Below are positions 28,755-37,424 of a stretch of 64,000 bases of DNA, in pieces. The first letter of the stretch is position 1. Every line of letters starts with the position of its first letter. The translations under genes were made by a program, and so were the position numbers. Source of the stretch: Prevotella sp. (GTDB lineage Bacteria > Bacteroidota > Bacteroidia > Bacteroidales > Bacteroidaceae). The stretch is from assembly GCA_024680755.1 (NCBI GenBank), contig JAILBT010000111.1:1-64000 (forward strand), given 5' to 3'. The notes under the pieces are model-generated. The model was not told the DNA's origin, did no database searches, and worked only from the letters and a program-made list of their open reading frames with translations.

Positions 28755-31172
28755 ATGAGCGAAAGAAAAACCGACCTTTGGGTCTTCAACGAGCTGATAG
28801 CTAAAGGATATACCAACGCTGCTCTGCAGGACGTGCAACCGGGGCTGCACGTCTGGGCTGAGCGGTCGGATATGCCCGTGATAGACCAGCTACTGGCCAA
28901 GGCATCGAAAAACGGAGCTGGACACCAGGGCTATCCAGAATATATCATATACGAGGAGACAAAGAGGCTGGTGGTCGTCATAGAAGACAGGAAAGACCGT
29001 CGCTACCACGTCTCTACCGACGACTTCTTCAGTAACACAGAGAAATATGCGGTCAACGGCGTACTGTGGTATGCCTCGTTCCTGAAAGAGGAGTTCGATG
29101 TTGTGGCTATTGCATGTTCGGGGCAAGGGCCAGACAACGTGATGACAGACACCTTTGCCTGGAGCAAAGGCATGGAGACATTCACAAACCTCAACCTTCA
29201 CGAGATACAGCCCCTGCAACAATATCTCGCCTGCTTCGACCAAAAGAGCGGGCCTGAGACCAGCACCGACAAGGTTAAAGAGCTGCTACGCTCTGCCAAG
29301 GATGTCAACGACTTCATGCAGAACGAGCTTGGCGTGATCGAACACAATCGTCTGTATATACTCGGGGCGATACTGCTTGCACTCGAAGACCCTGTGTTCA
29401 AGTCGTCGTATTCTCTATACAGCAACAACCGCGACATAGCCGATTTTCTATGGGCAACCGTAGAACGCAAACTGAAAGCAGCACAGATAGCTGAGAAAGA
29501 GCTGTTCGCCACAAGTCTGAAGCCCGTGCTGCTGTCGCTGCAGCAGGAAGAGAAAAAAAGTTTAGAGGGCAACTATGCCAAAGGCACGCTGCACAAACTG
29601 GTGTTGGACATTGACCAGCTGCTCTATAGACACTATAAGGACAGCGAGCTCGACCTCATCTCACTCTTCTTCAACACCTTCCTCTCGTACACCACCAAGG
29701 GTGGGTCTGACCTGGGCATCGTTCTCACTCCACCGCACATCACCAAGATGTTCTCTGAAATGGCACATGTGACACCACAGTCGCGAGTGCTGGACATCTG
29801 TGCCGGGACAGCTGGCTTTCTCACTGCCGCCTGGCGCAAGGTGGCCCTAAGCGCCGACTATACTCAGGCCGAGAAGGAGCAGTTCAGACGAAACAACCTC
29901 TTCGGAGTGGAAGTGGAGCCATCAATCTATATCGTCAGTTGCCTCAACATGTTTCTCAACAAAGACGGGAAATCGCACCTCTACAACAGAGACTGTTTCC
30001 GCATAAGCGAAGAGCTGCGGGCACAAGACTGTACGGTGGGCTTTCTCAATCCGCCCTATTCAAACAAGGCATACTCTGAGATAGCCTTTGTGGAACTGAT
30101 GCTCGACACGCTGCTGCCAGACAGCATAGGCATTGCCATCGTACCCGTCAACGCTGTATCGTCGCGCACAAAGGTGCACAGCGACAATGACTCGTACAAG
30201 GAACGTATTCTGAAGAAACACACGCTCCTGGCATCGGTGGAAATGCCGAAGAACCTTTTCTTTCCCAAGGGAACGGAAACAGTGGTCCTGGTGTTCCGCA
30301 CCGGCACGGCCAACGAAGGACACCAGACGTGGTTTGCCAAGTTTGACGATGGCTACGAGCTGCTGAAGCACCAGAAGACACGCACGCCGGGTGTCAACAG
30401 CGAGGCGATGATGGAACAGTTTCTCGACAACTACGAACGAAGGGCCGTGACCGGACAGTCGTTCCTGCGCAAGGTAAACCACACCGAGCAATGGGTCTAT
30501 ACACTCTTTGCCGACAACGACTATCAGGTGACACCTTCAGACCTGCAGAAGGTGACCAACGAGTATATAGCATACCTCATCTCAAATCAATACGACCTGC
30601 CGACAGACACACACCCTGCCGAACAGAAGACACACCGGAGCGTGCCTGCCACACGAAAGGTCCGGCTTATAGACTGTTTTGAGATTGTGCCATCAAGACA
30701 GATAGACAAGATGAACACCACAGATGCAAGTGCAAACGACATCGATGCCGTGCCATTCCTGTCTCGAAGTGACCGCAACAACGGCATGTCGGGCTTCGTG
30801 GAGCCGCTCGACGGTAAAATCAATCCCGGCACGTGCATCTCCGTAGCACTCGACGGCAGCACAGGAGCTACATTCTACCAGCACCACCCGTTTATGAGCG
30901 GACAGAACATCTGGCTGCTCAAACCCTATGCCGCACGCTTCGGCAACTTCCAGCCATTGACAGCCTTGTATTGTGTGGCAAGCATAAGAAAAGCTGTCAG
31001 ACACTATACATACAACCTCAGCCTTACCAAGACCAGACTGAAGAACATCAGTATCTTTCTGCCACTCGCCGACGACGATACGGTTGACACTACATACATA
31101 CGGGAGGAAATGGCAAAGCTGAGACACACTGACCTGATAGAAACCATTCCTACAGAAAGATACCAAATATGA
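28755..31172 (+). CDS. Single-polypeptide restriction-modification-like protein (N-terminal nuclease-like region, N6-adenine methylase, C-terminal specificity-like domain)
   Basis: Motif I-like LDICAGTAGFL, motif IV NPPY, N-terminal PEYIIYEETKRLVVVIEDRKD (PD-(D/E)xK-like), C-terminal INPGTCISVALDGSTGATFYQHHPFMSGQNIWLLKP (type I S-like TRD). Confidence 0.85.
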   Translation: MSERKTDLWVFNELIAKGYTNAALQDVQPGLHVWAERSDMPVIDQLLAKASKNGAGHQGYPEYIIYEETKRLVVVIEDRKDRRYHVSTDDFFSNTEKYAVNGVLWYASFLKEEFDVVAIACSGQGPDNVMTDTFAWSKGMETFTNLNLHEIQPLQQYLACFDQKSGPETSTDKVKELLRSAKDVNDFMQNELGVIEHNRLYILGAILLALEDPVFKSSYSLYSNNRDIADFLWATVERKLKAAQIAEKELFATSLKPVLLSLQQEEKKSLEGNYAKGTLHKLVLDIDQLLYRHYKDSELDLISLFFNTFLSYTTKGGSDLGIVLTPPHITKMFSEMAHVTPQSRVLDICAGTAGFLTAAWRKVALSADYTQAEKEQFRRNNLFGVEVEPSIYIVSCLNMFLNKDGKSHLYNRDCFRISEELRAQDCTVGFLNPPYSNKAYSEIAFVELMLDTLLPDSIGIAIVPVNAVSSRTKVHSDNDSYKERILKKHTLLASVEMPKNLFFPKGTETVVLVFRTGTANEGHQTWFAKFDDGYELLKHQKTRTPGVNSEAMMEQFLDNYERRAVTGQSFLRKVNHTEQWVYTLFADNDYQVTPSDLQKVTNEYIAYLISNQYDLPTDTHPAEQKTHRSVPATRKVRLIDCFEIVPSRQIDKMNTTDASANDIDAVPFLSRSDRNNGMSGFVEPLDGKINPGTCISVALDGSTGATFYQHHPFMSGQNIWLLKPYAARFGNFQPLTALYCVASIRKAVRHYTYNLSLTKTRLKNISIFLPLADDDTVDTTYIREEMAKLRHTDLIETIPTERYQI

Positions 31173-32329
31173 AGAAACAACAGATATGCATCCTCGGCTC
31201 TACGGGCAGCATCGGTACGCAGGCCCTGGACGTCATTGCACAACACCCCGACCGCTACGAGGCTTACGCCCTGACGGCCAACAACAATGTGGAACTGCTG
31301 GCCCGACAGGCACACCGCTTCCACCCCGCTGCCGTCATCACAGCGCGCAAGGACAAGTATGACGAACTGAAAAGCCTCATGCAGGACCTGCCCGACGTGA
31401 AGGTCTATGCCGGGGCCGATGCACTGGAACAGATTGTGGAGGCCGACCCCATCGACATGGTGCTGGCCTCGATGGTGGGCTTCGCCGGACTCAAGCCCAC
31501 CATCGCCGCCATCAAGGCGCGGAAGAAGATTTGCCTGGCCAACAAGGAGACACTCGTCGTGGCCGGCGAGCTGATATGCGGGCTGGCACAACAGTACCAC
31601 ACACCGATACTGCCCGTGGACAGCGAGCACTCGGCCATCTTCCAGAGCCTCGTGGGCGAAGACAGCAACGAGATAGACAAGATACTGCTAACGGCCAGCG
31701 GAGGACCGTTCCGGCTCTTCACGGCCGAACAGATGGCCCGCGTCACCAAGGCCGACGCTCTGCGCCACCCGACATGGGACATGGGGGCAAAGATAACCAT
31801 CGACTCAGCCACCATGATGAACAAAGGCTTCGAGGTGATAGAGGCTAAATGGCTCTTCGGAGTGCCGGCAGACAGGATACAGGTGCTGGTACACCCGCAG
31901 AGCATCGTGCACTCGGCCGTGCAGTTCCGCGACGGAGCGGTGAAGGCGCAGCTCGGCGTGCCCGACATGCGGCTGCCGATACAGTATGCTTTCTCCTTCC
32001 CCGAACGGCTCTCGCTGCAGGGCGAACGCCTCGACCTGTTCCGGCACCGGCTGGAGTTCTTCGAACCCGACATGCAGAAGTTCCGCTGCCTGCAGCTGGC
32101 ATACGACGCCATTGCCCGCGGCGGCAACATGCCATGCATAATGAACGCGGCGAACGAGGTGGTCAACCGCGCCTTCCTGGAAGAACGCTGCTCCTTCCCG
32201 CAGATGGCCGACGTCATTGCCGAGACCATGCAGCGGGCCACCTTCGTCAAGCAGCCCACCATCGAAGCATACATGCACACCGACGCCGAGGCAAGACGCA
32301 TTGCTGCCGATTTATTATTTAATTCATAA
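31169..32329 (+). CDS. dxr: 1-deoxy-D-xylulose 5-phosphate reductoisomerase
   Basis: ICILGSTGSIGTQALDVIAQHP, ANKETLVVAGELI, PVDSEHSAIFQSL. Confidence 0.96.
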   Translation: MKKQQICILGSTGSIGTQALDVIAQHPDRYEAYALTANNNVELLARQAHRFHPAAVITARKDKYDELKSLMQDLPDVKVYAGADALEQIVEADPIDMVLASMVGFAGLKPTIAAIKARKKICLANKETLVVAGELICGLAQQYHTPILPVDSEHSAIFQSLVGEDSNEIDKILLTASGGPFRLFTAEQMARVTKADALRHPTWDMGAKITIDSATMMNKGFEVIEAKWLFGVPADRIQVLVHPQSIVHSAVQFRDGAVKAQLGVPDMRLPIQYAFSFPERLSLQGERLDLFRHRLEFFEPDMQKFRCLQLAYDAIARGGNMPCIMNAANEVVNRAFLEERCSFPQMADVIAETMQRATFVKQPTIEAYMHTDAEARRIAADLLFNS

Positions 32330-32379
32330 TTGCCGAAGCAATAACCATAGACACTGAAATCAAAACTCTTAACTCAAGA

Positions 32380-33783
32380 ATGGAAGTATTTATCATAAGA
32401 CTGCTACAATTCATGCTCAGCATCTCGCTGCTCGTGCTGCTGCACGAGGGCGGACATTTCTTCTTCGCCCGACTCTTCGGAGTGTGGGTGGAGAAGTTCT
32501 ACCTCTTCTTCGACGTCAAACTGGGCAAATGGGACGGCTCGATAGTCAAGACCAAGGCCGACAAGCTGGTGGAAGGCAAGACCACACAGTATGGCATAGG
32601 CTGGCTGCCCCTGGGCGGCTACTGCAAGATAGCGGGCATGATCGACGAGAGTTTCGACACCGAACAGATGAAGCAGCCGGCAAAGTCATGGGAGTTCCGA
32701 ACGAAACCGGCCTGGCAGCGACTGCTCATCATGACGGGCGGCGTGATGGTCAATTTCCTGCTCGCACTGTTCATCTACTCGATGGTGCTCTTCACCTGGG
32801 GCGACCAGTATTTTAAGGTGAGCGACATGACAGAAGGCATGAAGTTCAACAGCGAGGCGAAGGCCCTGGGCTTCCATGACCACGACGTGCTGATAGGCAC
32901 AGAGCAGGGCGACTTCAAAGACTTCTCGGCCGACCTGTTCCGCGACCTGGCGGTGGCCCATCAGGTGCGACTCGTGCGCCAGGGGCAGCAGATGACGCTC
33001 TCGCTGCCCGGCAACCTCAACCTGCTGGACATGCTGAAGAGCGACCCGACGTTCTGCCGACCATTCATACCGGCCGTCATCGACAGCATCATGCCGGGCA
33101 CAGAGGCCGAGCGGCTACACCTGGCCAAGGGCGACACCGTGAAAGCCATCGGCGGAAAAACCATCGACTCGTGGAACGAATACACATACCAGACGGGCAT
33201 ACTCTCCGACATGCTGGCAGCGGCAACAACGGCCGACGACAGCCTGCAGATACGCTCGACACACATCGTCGTGGCACGAGCCACACAGGGCGTGACAGAC
33301 ACGCTGGCCGTGACGCTCGATAAGGAGCTGCACCTCGGCGTGGTGCAGCTGCCGCTATACAAGCTCTACCAGCCGACAAAGGTGGAGTATGGCTTCCTTG
33401 AGAGCTTCCCCGCCGGCATCAGCTACGGGCTGAACGTGCTCGGAGGATATGTGGGCGACCTGAAATATCTCTTCTCGGCCGACGGAGCTAAGTCGCTCGG
33501 CGGCTTCGGAGCCATCGGCAGCCTCTTCCCGCCAGTATGGGACTGGCACATGTTCTGGCTAATGACGGCCTTCCTGAGCATCATCCTCGCCTTCATGAAC
33601 ATACTGCCCATACCGGCACTCGACGGCGGACATGTGCTCTTCCTCATCTACGAGATGCTGACAGGACGCAAACCGTCGGAGAAGTTCATGATCGGCGCCG
33701 AGTATGTGGGCTTCGGCATCGTGATACTGCTCATGGTGGTGGCCAACCTGAACGACATACTTCGATGGCTGGGATATATGTAG
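32380..33783 (+). CDS. rseP: RIP metalloprotease RseP (site-2 protease, M50)
   Basis: LHEGGHFFFARLFG (HExxH), two PDZ-like regions, MNILPIPALDGGHVLF. Confidence 0.95.
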   Translation: MEVFIIRLLQFMLSISLLVLLHEGGHFFFARLFGVWVEKFYLFFDVKLGKWDGSIVKTKADKLVEGKTTQYGIGWLPLGGYCKIAGMIDESFDTEQMKQPAKSWEFRTKPAWQRLLIMTGGVMVNFLLALFIYSMVLFTWGDQYFKVSDMTEGMKFNSEAKALGFHDHDVLIGTEQGDFKDFSADLFRDLAVAHQVRLVRQGQQMTLSLPGNLNLLDMLKSDPTFCRPFIPAVIDSIMPGTEAERLHLAKGDTVKAIGGKTIDSWNEYTYQTGILSDMLAAATTADDSLQIRSTHIVVARATQGVTDTLAVTLDKELHLGVVQLPLYKLYQPTKVEYGFLESFPAGISYGLNVLGGYVGDLKYLFSADGAKSLGGFGAIGSLFPPVWDWHMFWLMTAFLSIILAFMNILPIPALDGGHVLFLIYEMLTGRKPSEKFMIGAEYVGFGIVILLMVVANLNDILRWLGYM

Positions 33784-33868
33784 ATTAAAGATTAAACATT
33801 AAACATTAAACATTAAACATTAAACATTAAAGATTAAACATTGGACATTGAACATTAAACATTCGTTG
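33784..33868. repeat. 7-mer tandem array (CATTAAA/GATTAAA)n
   Basis: gattaaagattaaacattaaacattaaacattaaacattaaac... Confidence 0.93.
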
Positions 33869-33941
33869 AAAAACTGAGCATAGGAAACCGTCGTATGTCC
33901 TGTATGTTGCGTTGCCAACGCAACATCTCTCCCCCACACCG

Positions 33942-35507
33942 ATGAACAACACACTAACCCAGAACCTCACCCAAGAGCAGCGGCTGCAGCAGACCATCTC
34001 GCAGCAGCAGCTGCTGCAGTCGCAGCTGGCCGAGATGCCGCTCGAACACCTGCTGGAGCGTGTCAACGACGAGCTGAACGACAACCCCGCACTGGAGCAG
34101 GGCAGCGACGAGCTGCACCTGCCCGGCGATGCCACGCCCGACAACACGCCGACAGACAGCGCTGCCGACGACATCAGCACCCACGGCTCTGCCGACGAGA
34201 CCGACACCTTCGACGCAGAACTGGACCGCGCTGACCGGCGCGACGCACTCGACATGGCGCTCGAGGGCATCGGACGCGACGACGAAGACCTGCCCGTCTA
34301 TAGCGGCGGACGGCAGCAGGCCGACGACGACCGCGACGAGATGGTCTATGGACAAGACACATCATTCATCGACACGCTCGAACAGCAGGCGGGCGAACTG
34401 GAACTGGACCAGAGGCAGCGATACATCATGGACTACCTGATAGGGTCGCTTGACGCCGACGGACTGCTGCGCACAAGCAATGCGGCCATCTGCGACGACC
34501 TGGCACTCTATCACAGCATCGAATGTAGCGAACAGGAGGTGGAACAGATGGTCGGCCTCTTGCAGCGCTTCGACCCGGCCGGCATAGGGACACGCTCGCT
34601 GAAAGAGTGTCTGCAGGTGCAGGCGCAACGACGACTGACCGCGACAAAGACAGGCGACAGACAGCAGCGACAGCTGCTCAGACTGGTCCTGGAGGTGGTG
34701 GAAAACCATTTCGACGACTTCGCACACAACCGCTGGCAGACCATCAGCCGCAGCATGCAACTGACAGAGGCACAGACCGAACAGGTGCAGCACGAGCTGC
34801 TCAGGCTGAACCCAAAGCCGGGAGCCGCGATGGGCGAGACAGTGGGACGGAGCATGGACGGCGTCACACCCGACTTCACCGTCTATGTGCACGACGACCA
34901 GACCATCACCTTCCACATCAACGACGACGAGCTGCCACAACTGCAGGTGTCGCAGACCTTTGCCGACATGCTGAGGCAATACCGCGACAACCGACAGAGC
35001 ATGACACGCCAGGCCAAGGAAGCACTGCTCTATGCACGCACCAAGGTAGCAGCGGCACAAGGCTTCATCGACGCTCTAAGACAGCGACATCGCAGCATGA
35101 CGCTCACCATGCAGGCCATCATCGACCTGCAGCGGCCTTTCTTCATCTACGGCGACGAAGCGTCGCTGCGCCCCATGACGCTACGCGACGTGGCAGCCAA
35201 GACGGGGCTCGACCTCAGCACCATCTCACGTGTCTGTCGCGGCAAGTATGCCGACACACCCTGGGGCCTCTTCCCGCTCAGACATTTCTTCGCCTCGGGC
35301 GTGGCCAACGAACAGGGCGAGGAGCTGTCTAACCGACACATCAAGGCAGCACTGCGCGAGCTGATAGACCACGAGGACAAGCGACACCCACTGAGCGACG
35401 AAGCCCTGAGCCAGCTGCTGCAGCAGCAGGGCCTGCCCGTGGCCCGCCGCACCGTAGCAAAATATCGCATCGTCATGGGCATACCATCAACACGACTCAG
35501 AAGATAA
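33942..35507 (+). CDS. rpoN: RNA polymerase sigma-54 factor RpoN
   Basis: MNNTLTQNLTQEQRLQQTISQQQLLQSQLAEMPLEHLLERVNDELNDNPALE; RpoN-box-like VARRTVAKYRIVMGIPSTRLRR. Confidence 0.96.
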   Translation: MNNTLTQNLTQEQRLQQTISQQQLLQSQLAEMPLEHLLERVNDELNDNPALEQGSDELHLPGDATPDNTPTDSAADDISTHGSADETDTFDAELDRADRRDALDMALEGIGRDDEDLPVYSGGRQQADDDRDEMVYGQDTSFIDTLEQQAGELELDQRQRYIMDYLIGSLDADGLLRTSNAAICDDLALYHSIECSEQEVEQMVGLLQRFDPAGIGTRSLKECLQVQAQRRLTATKTGDRQQRQLLRLVLEVVENHFDDFAHNRWQTISRSMQLTEAQTEQVQHELLRLNPKPGAAMGETVGRSMDGVTPDFTVYVHDDQTITFHINDDELPQLQVSQTFADMLRQYRDNRQSMTRQAKEALLYARTKVAAAQGFIDALRQRHRSMTLTMQAIIDLQRPFFIYGDEASLRPMTLRDVAAKTGLDLSTISRVCRGKYADTPWGLFPLRHFFASGVANEQGEELSNRHIKAALRELIDHEDKRHPLSDEALSQLLQQQGLPVARRTVAKYRIVMGIPSTRLRR

Positions 35508-35511
35508 ATTT

Positions 35512-35636
35512 CTCTGATTACTCAGATTATTCCGATTACTCAGAATACTCTGATTACTCTGATTACTCTGATTACTCTGATTACTCTGATTACTCTGATT
35601 ACTCCGATTACTCCGATTACTCTGATTACTCAGAAA
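35512..35636. repeat. 9-mer tandem array (GATTACTCT)n, locus 5
   Basis: ctgattactcagattattccgattactcagaatactctgattactctgattactctgatt. Confidence 0.95.
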
Positions 35637-35673
35637 ATCCACCACCCAGAAATCTCCACCATTCCCTCATAGC

Positions 35674-36420
35674 ATGGACGGCAGAAAATTCATAGACGAG
35701 CAAGGCTCGCGGCTGCGCGCCGAGGGTGAGAAGCTGCGCGCCGAAGGCGAACGCCTCAAGGCCGAGGGCCGTCGGCTGCGTCAGCGCGGCCGTCGCTCGT
35801 TCACCCCGCAGCGCAACATTATCAACGCCGCACGGCTGCTCAGCCTGATGACAGACCCGTTCTATCTGCCCGTGCTGGGACTGCTGCTGCTCTTCACTCT
35901 GAGCTACCTCAACATGCTGCCGCTGGCCTTCAGGCTACAGGTGCTGCTGATGGTCTATCTGCTCACCGCCTTAGTGCCGCGGCTGCTCATCAGAGCCTAC
36001 CGGCGCTATCATGGCTGGACACCCTGGCAGCTCGGCTACCGCGAACGCCGCATGGTACCATACATCATCTCTGTCAGCTGCTACATGCTGTGCGTATGGT
36101 TGATGCACCTGCTGCACATACCACATTTCATGGGGGCCATCGTCACTGCCGCCCTGGTGGTGCAGATGGTGTGCCTGCTGGTCAATATATGGTGGAAAAT
36201 CAGCATTCACACTGCCAGCATTGGCGGTGTGGCAGGAGCGCTGATGTTCTTCGCCCTGATCTTCGGCTTCAACCCCGTAGGCTGGCTCGCGCTGTGCTTC
36301 ATCCTGGCCGGCATACTCGGCACCAGCCGTATGTTGCTGCGTCAGCACACCCTGGGCCAGGTCGTCGGCGGATTCCTTGCAGGCGTGGTGGCCTGCGTCG
36401 GGGGGCTGCTCATTGCATAG
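35674..36420 (+). CDS. PAP2-family membrane protein with charged N-terminal heptapeptide repeats
   Basis: N-terminus GSRLRAEGEKLRAEGERLKAEGRRLRQRGRR, multiple TMs, C-terminal GTSRMLLRQHTLGQVVGGFLAGVVAC. Confidence 0.65.
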   Translation: MDGRKFIDEQGSRLRAEGEKLRAEGERLKAEGRRLRQRGRRSFTPQRNIINAARLLSLMTDPFYLPVLGLLLLFTLSYLNMLPLAFRLQVLLMVYLLTALVPRLLIRAYRRYHGWTPWQLGYRERRMVPYIISVSCYMLCVWLMHLLHIPHFMGAIVTAALVVQMVCLLVNIWWKISIHTASIGGVAGALMFFALIFGFNPVGWLALCFILAGILGTSRMLLRQHTLGQVVGGFLAGVVACVGGLLIA

Positions 36421-36589
36421 CGCAGCACCACACACATCTGTCCGCCGCCCGTCTGTCCGATTGCCTATCCCGCATTAACCATGCACTTTAGAGTTGAAAT
36501 CAAGACTGAGAACTCGCTACGCCCTTAGCTCGTCTCATACCTCTCTAAATTCCAAAATCTTAAATCCCAAAATATAAGCTATCACTCCA

Positions 36590-36722
36590 ATTGTCTAATT
36601 GTCTATCTGTCTAAATGTCTAATTGTCTATCTGTCTAATTGTCTATCTGTCTAAATGTCTAATTGTCTAACTGTCTATCTGTCTAATTGTCTATCTGTCT
36701 AATTGTCTATCTGTCTATCTGT
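36590..36722. repeat. 8-mer tandem array (TGTCTAAT/TGTCTATC)n
   Basis: ttgtctaattgtctatctgtctaaatgtctaattgtctatctgtc... Confidence 0.95.
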
Positions 36723-36748
36723 CAAACCTTAAAGCATAAAGATCTATC

Positions 36749-37255
36749 ATGCAACCTTTAGTAAGCATTATCATGGGCAGCACGAGTGACCTGCCCGTCA
36801 TGGAGAAAGCCTGTCAGCTGCTCGACCAGCTGCAGGTGCCCTTTGAGGTGAACGCCCTCTCGGCCCACCGCACGCCCCAGGCCGTCGAGCTGTTTGCGTC
36901 GCAGGCCCAGAGCCGCGGTCTGCGTGTCATCATCGCTGCGGCAGGCATGGCGGCCGCCCTGCCGGGTGTTATAGCCGCCCAGACCACCCTGCCAGTCATT
37001 GGCGTGCCCATCAAGGGTATGCTCGACGGTCTCGATGCCATGCTCAGTATCATACAGATGCCACCGGGCATACCCGTGGCCACCGTCGGTGTCAATGCCG
37101 CACAGAACGCCGCCCTCCTCGCCGTCGAGATACTGTCACTCAGCGACACCGCCCTGGCAGAGCGTCTGGCCGACTACAAGCAGAGCCTCAAGCAGAAGAT
37201 AGAGAAAGCCAACCGCAACCTGGCCGAAGTGAAATACGCATACAAGACGAACTAA
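36749..37255 (+). CDS. purE: N5-carboxyaminoimidazole ribonucleotide mutase PurE
   Basis: VSIIMGSTSDLPVMEKACQLLDQLQVPFEVNALSAHRTP, VIIAAAGMAAALPGVIAAQTTLPVIGVP. Confidence 0.96.
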   Translation: MQPLVSIIMGSTSDLPVMEKACQLLDQLQVPFEVNALSAHRTPQAVELFASQAQSRGLRVIIAAAGMAAALPGVIAAQTTLPVIGVPIKGMLDGLDAMLSIIQMPPGIPVATVGVNAAQNAALLAVEILSLSDTALAERLADYKQSLKQKIEKANRNLAEVKYAYKTN

Positions 37256-37298
37256 AAAAAACTCTCCGTTTTTTCTTGCTCATTTCGGGTCTTTTATA

Positions 37299-37306
37299 TA
37301 ACTTTG
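37299..37306 (+). promoter_or_regulatory. -7 box TAACTTTG upstream of the secreted-protein gene at 37425
   Basis: tataTAACTTTGCAGCGCACAAGTCGACTCCTACTACAAG: same leader as copy A but with the palindrome collapsed. Confidence 0.65.
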
Positions 37307-37424
37307 CAGCGCACAAGTCGACTCCTACTACAAGCCTTGCTAAGTATATATAAATCGATTAGAAAGTGTTAATTATCTGCATAACCATCATTAAACCATA
37401 TTACTAACCAATTCTTTTAACACA

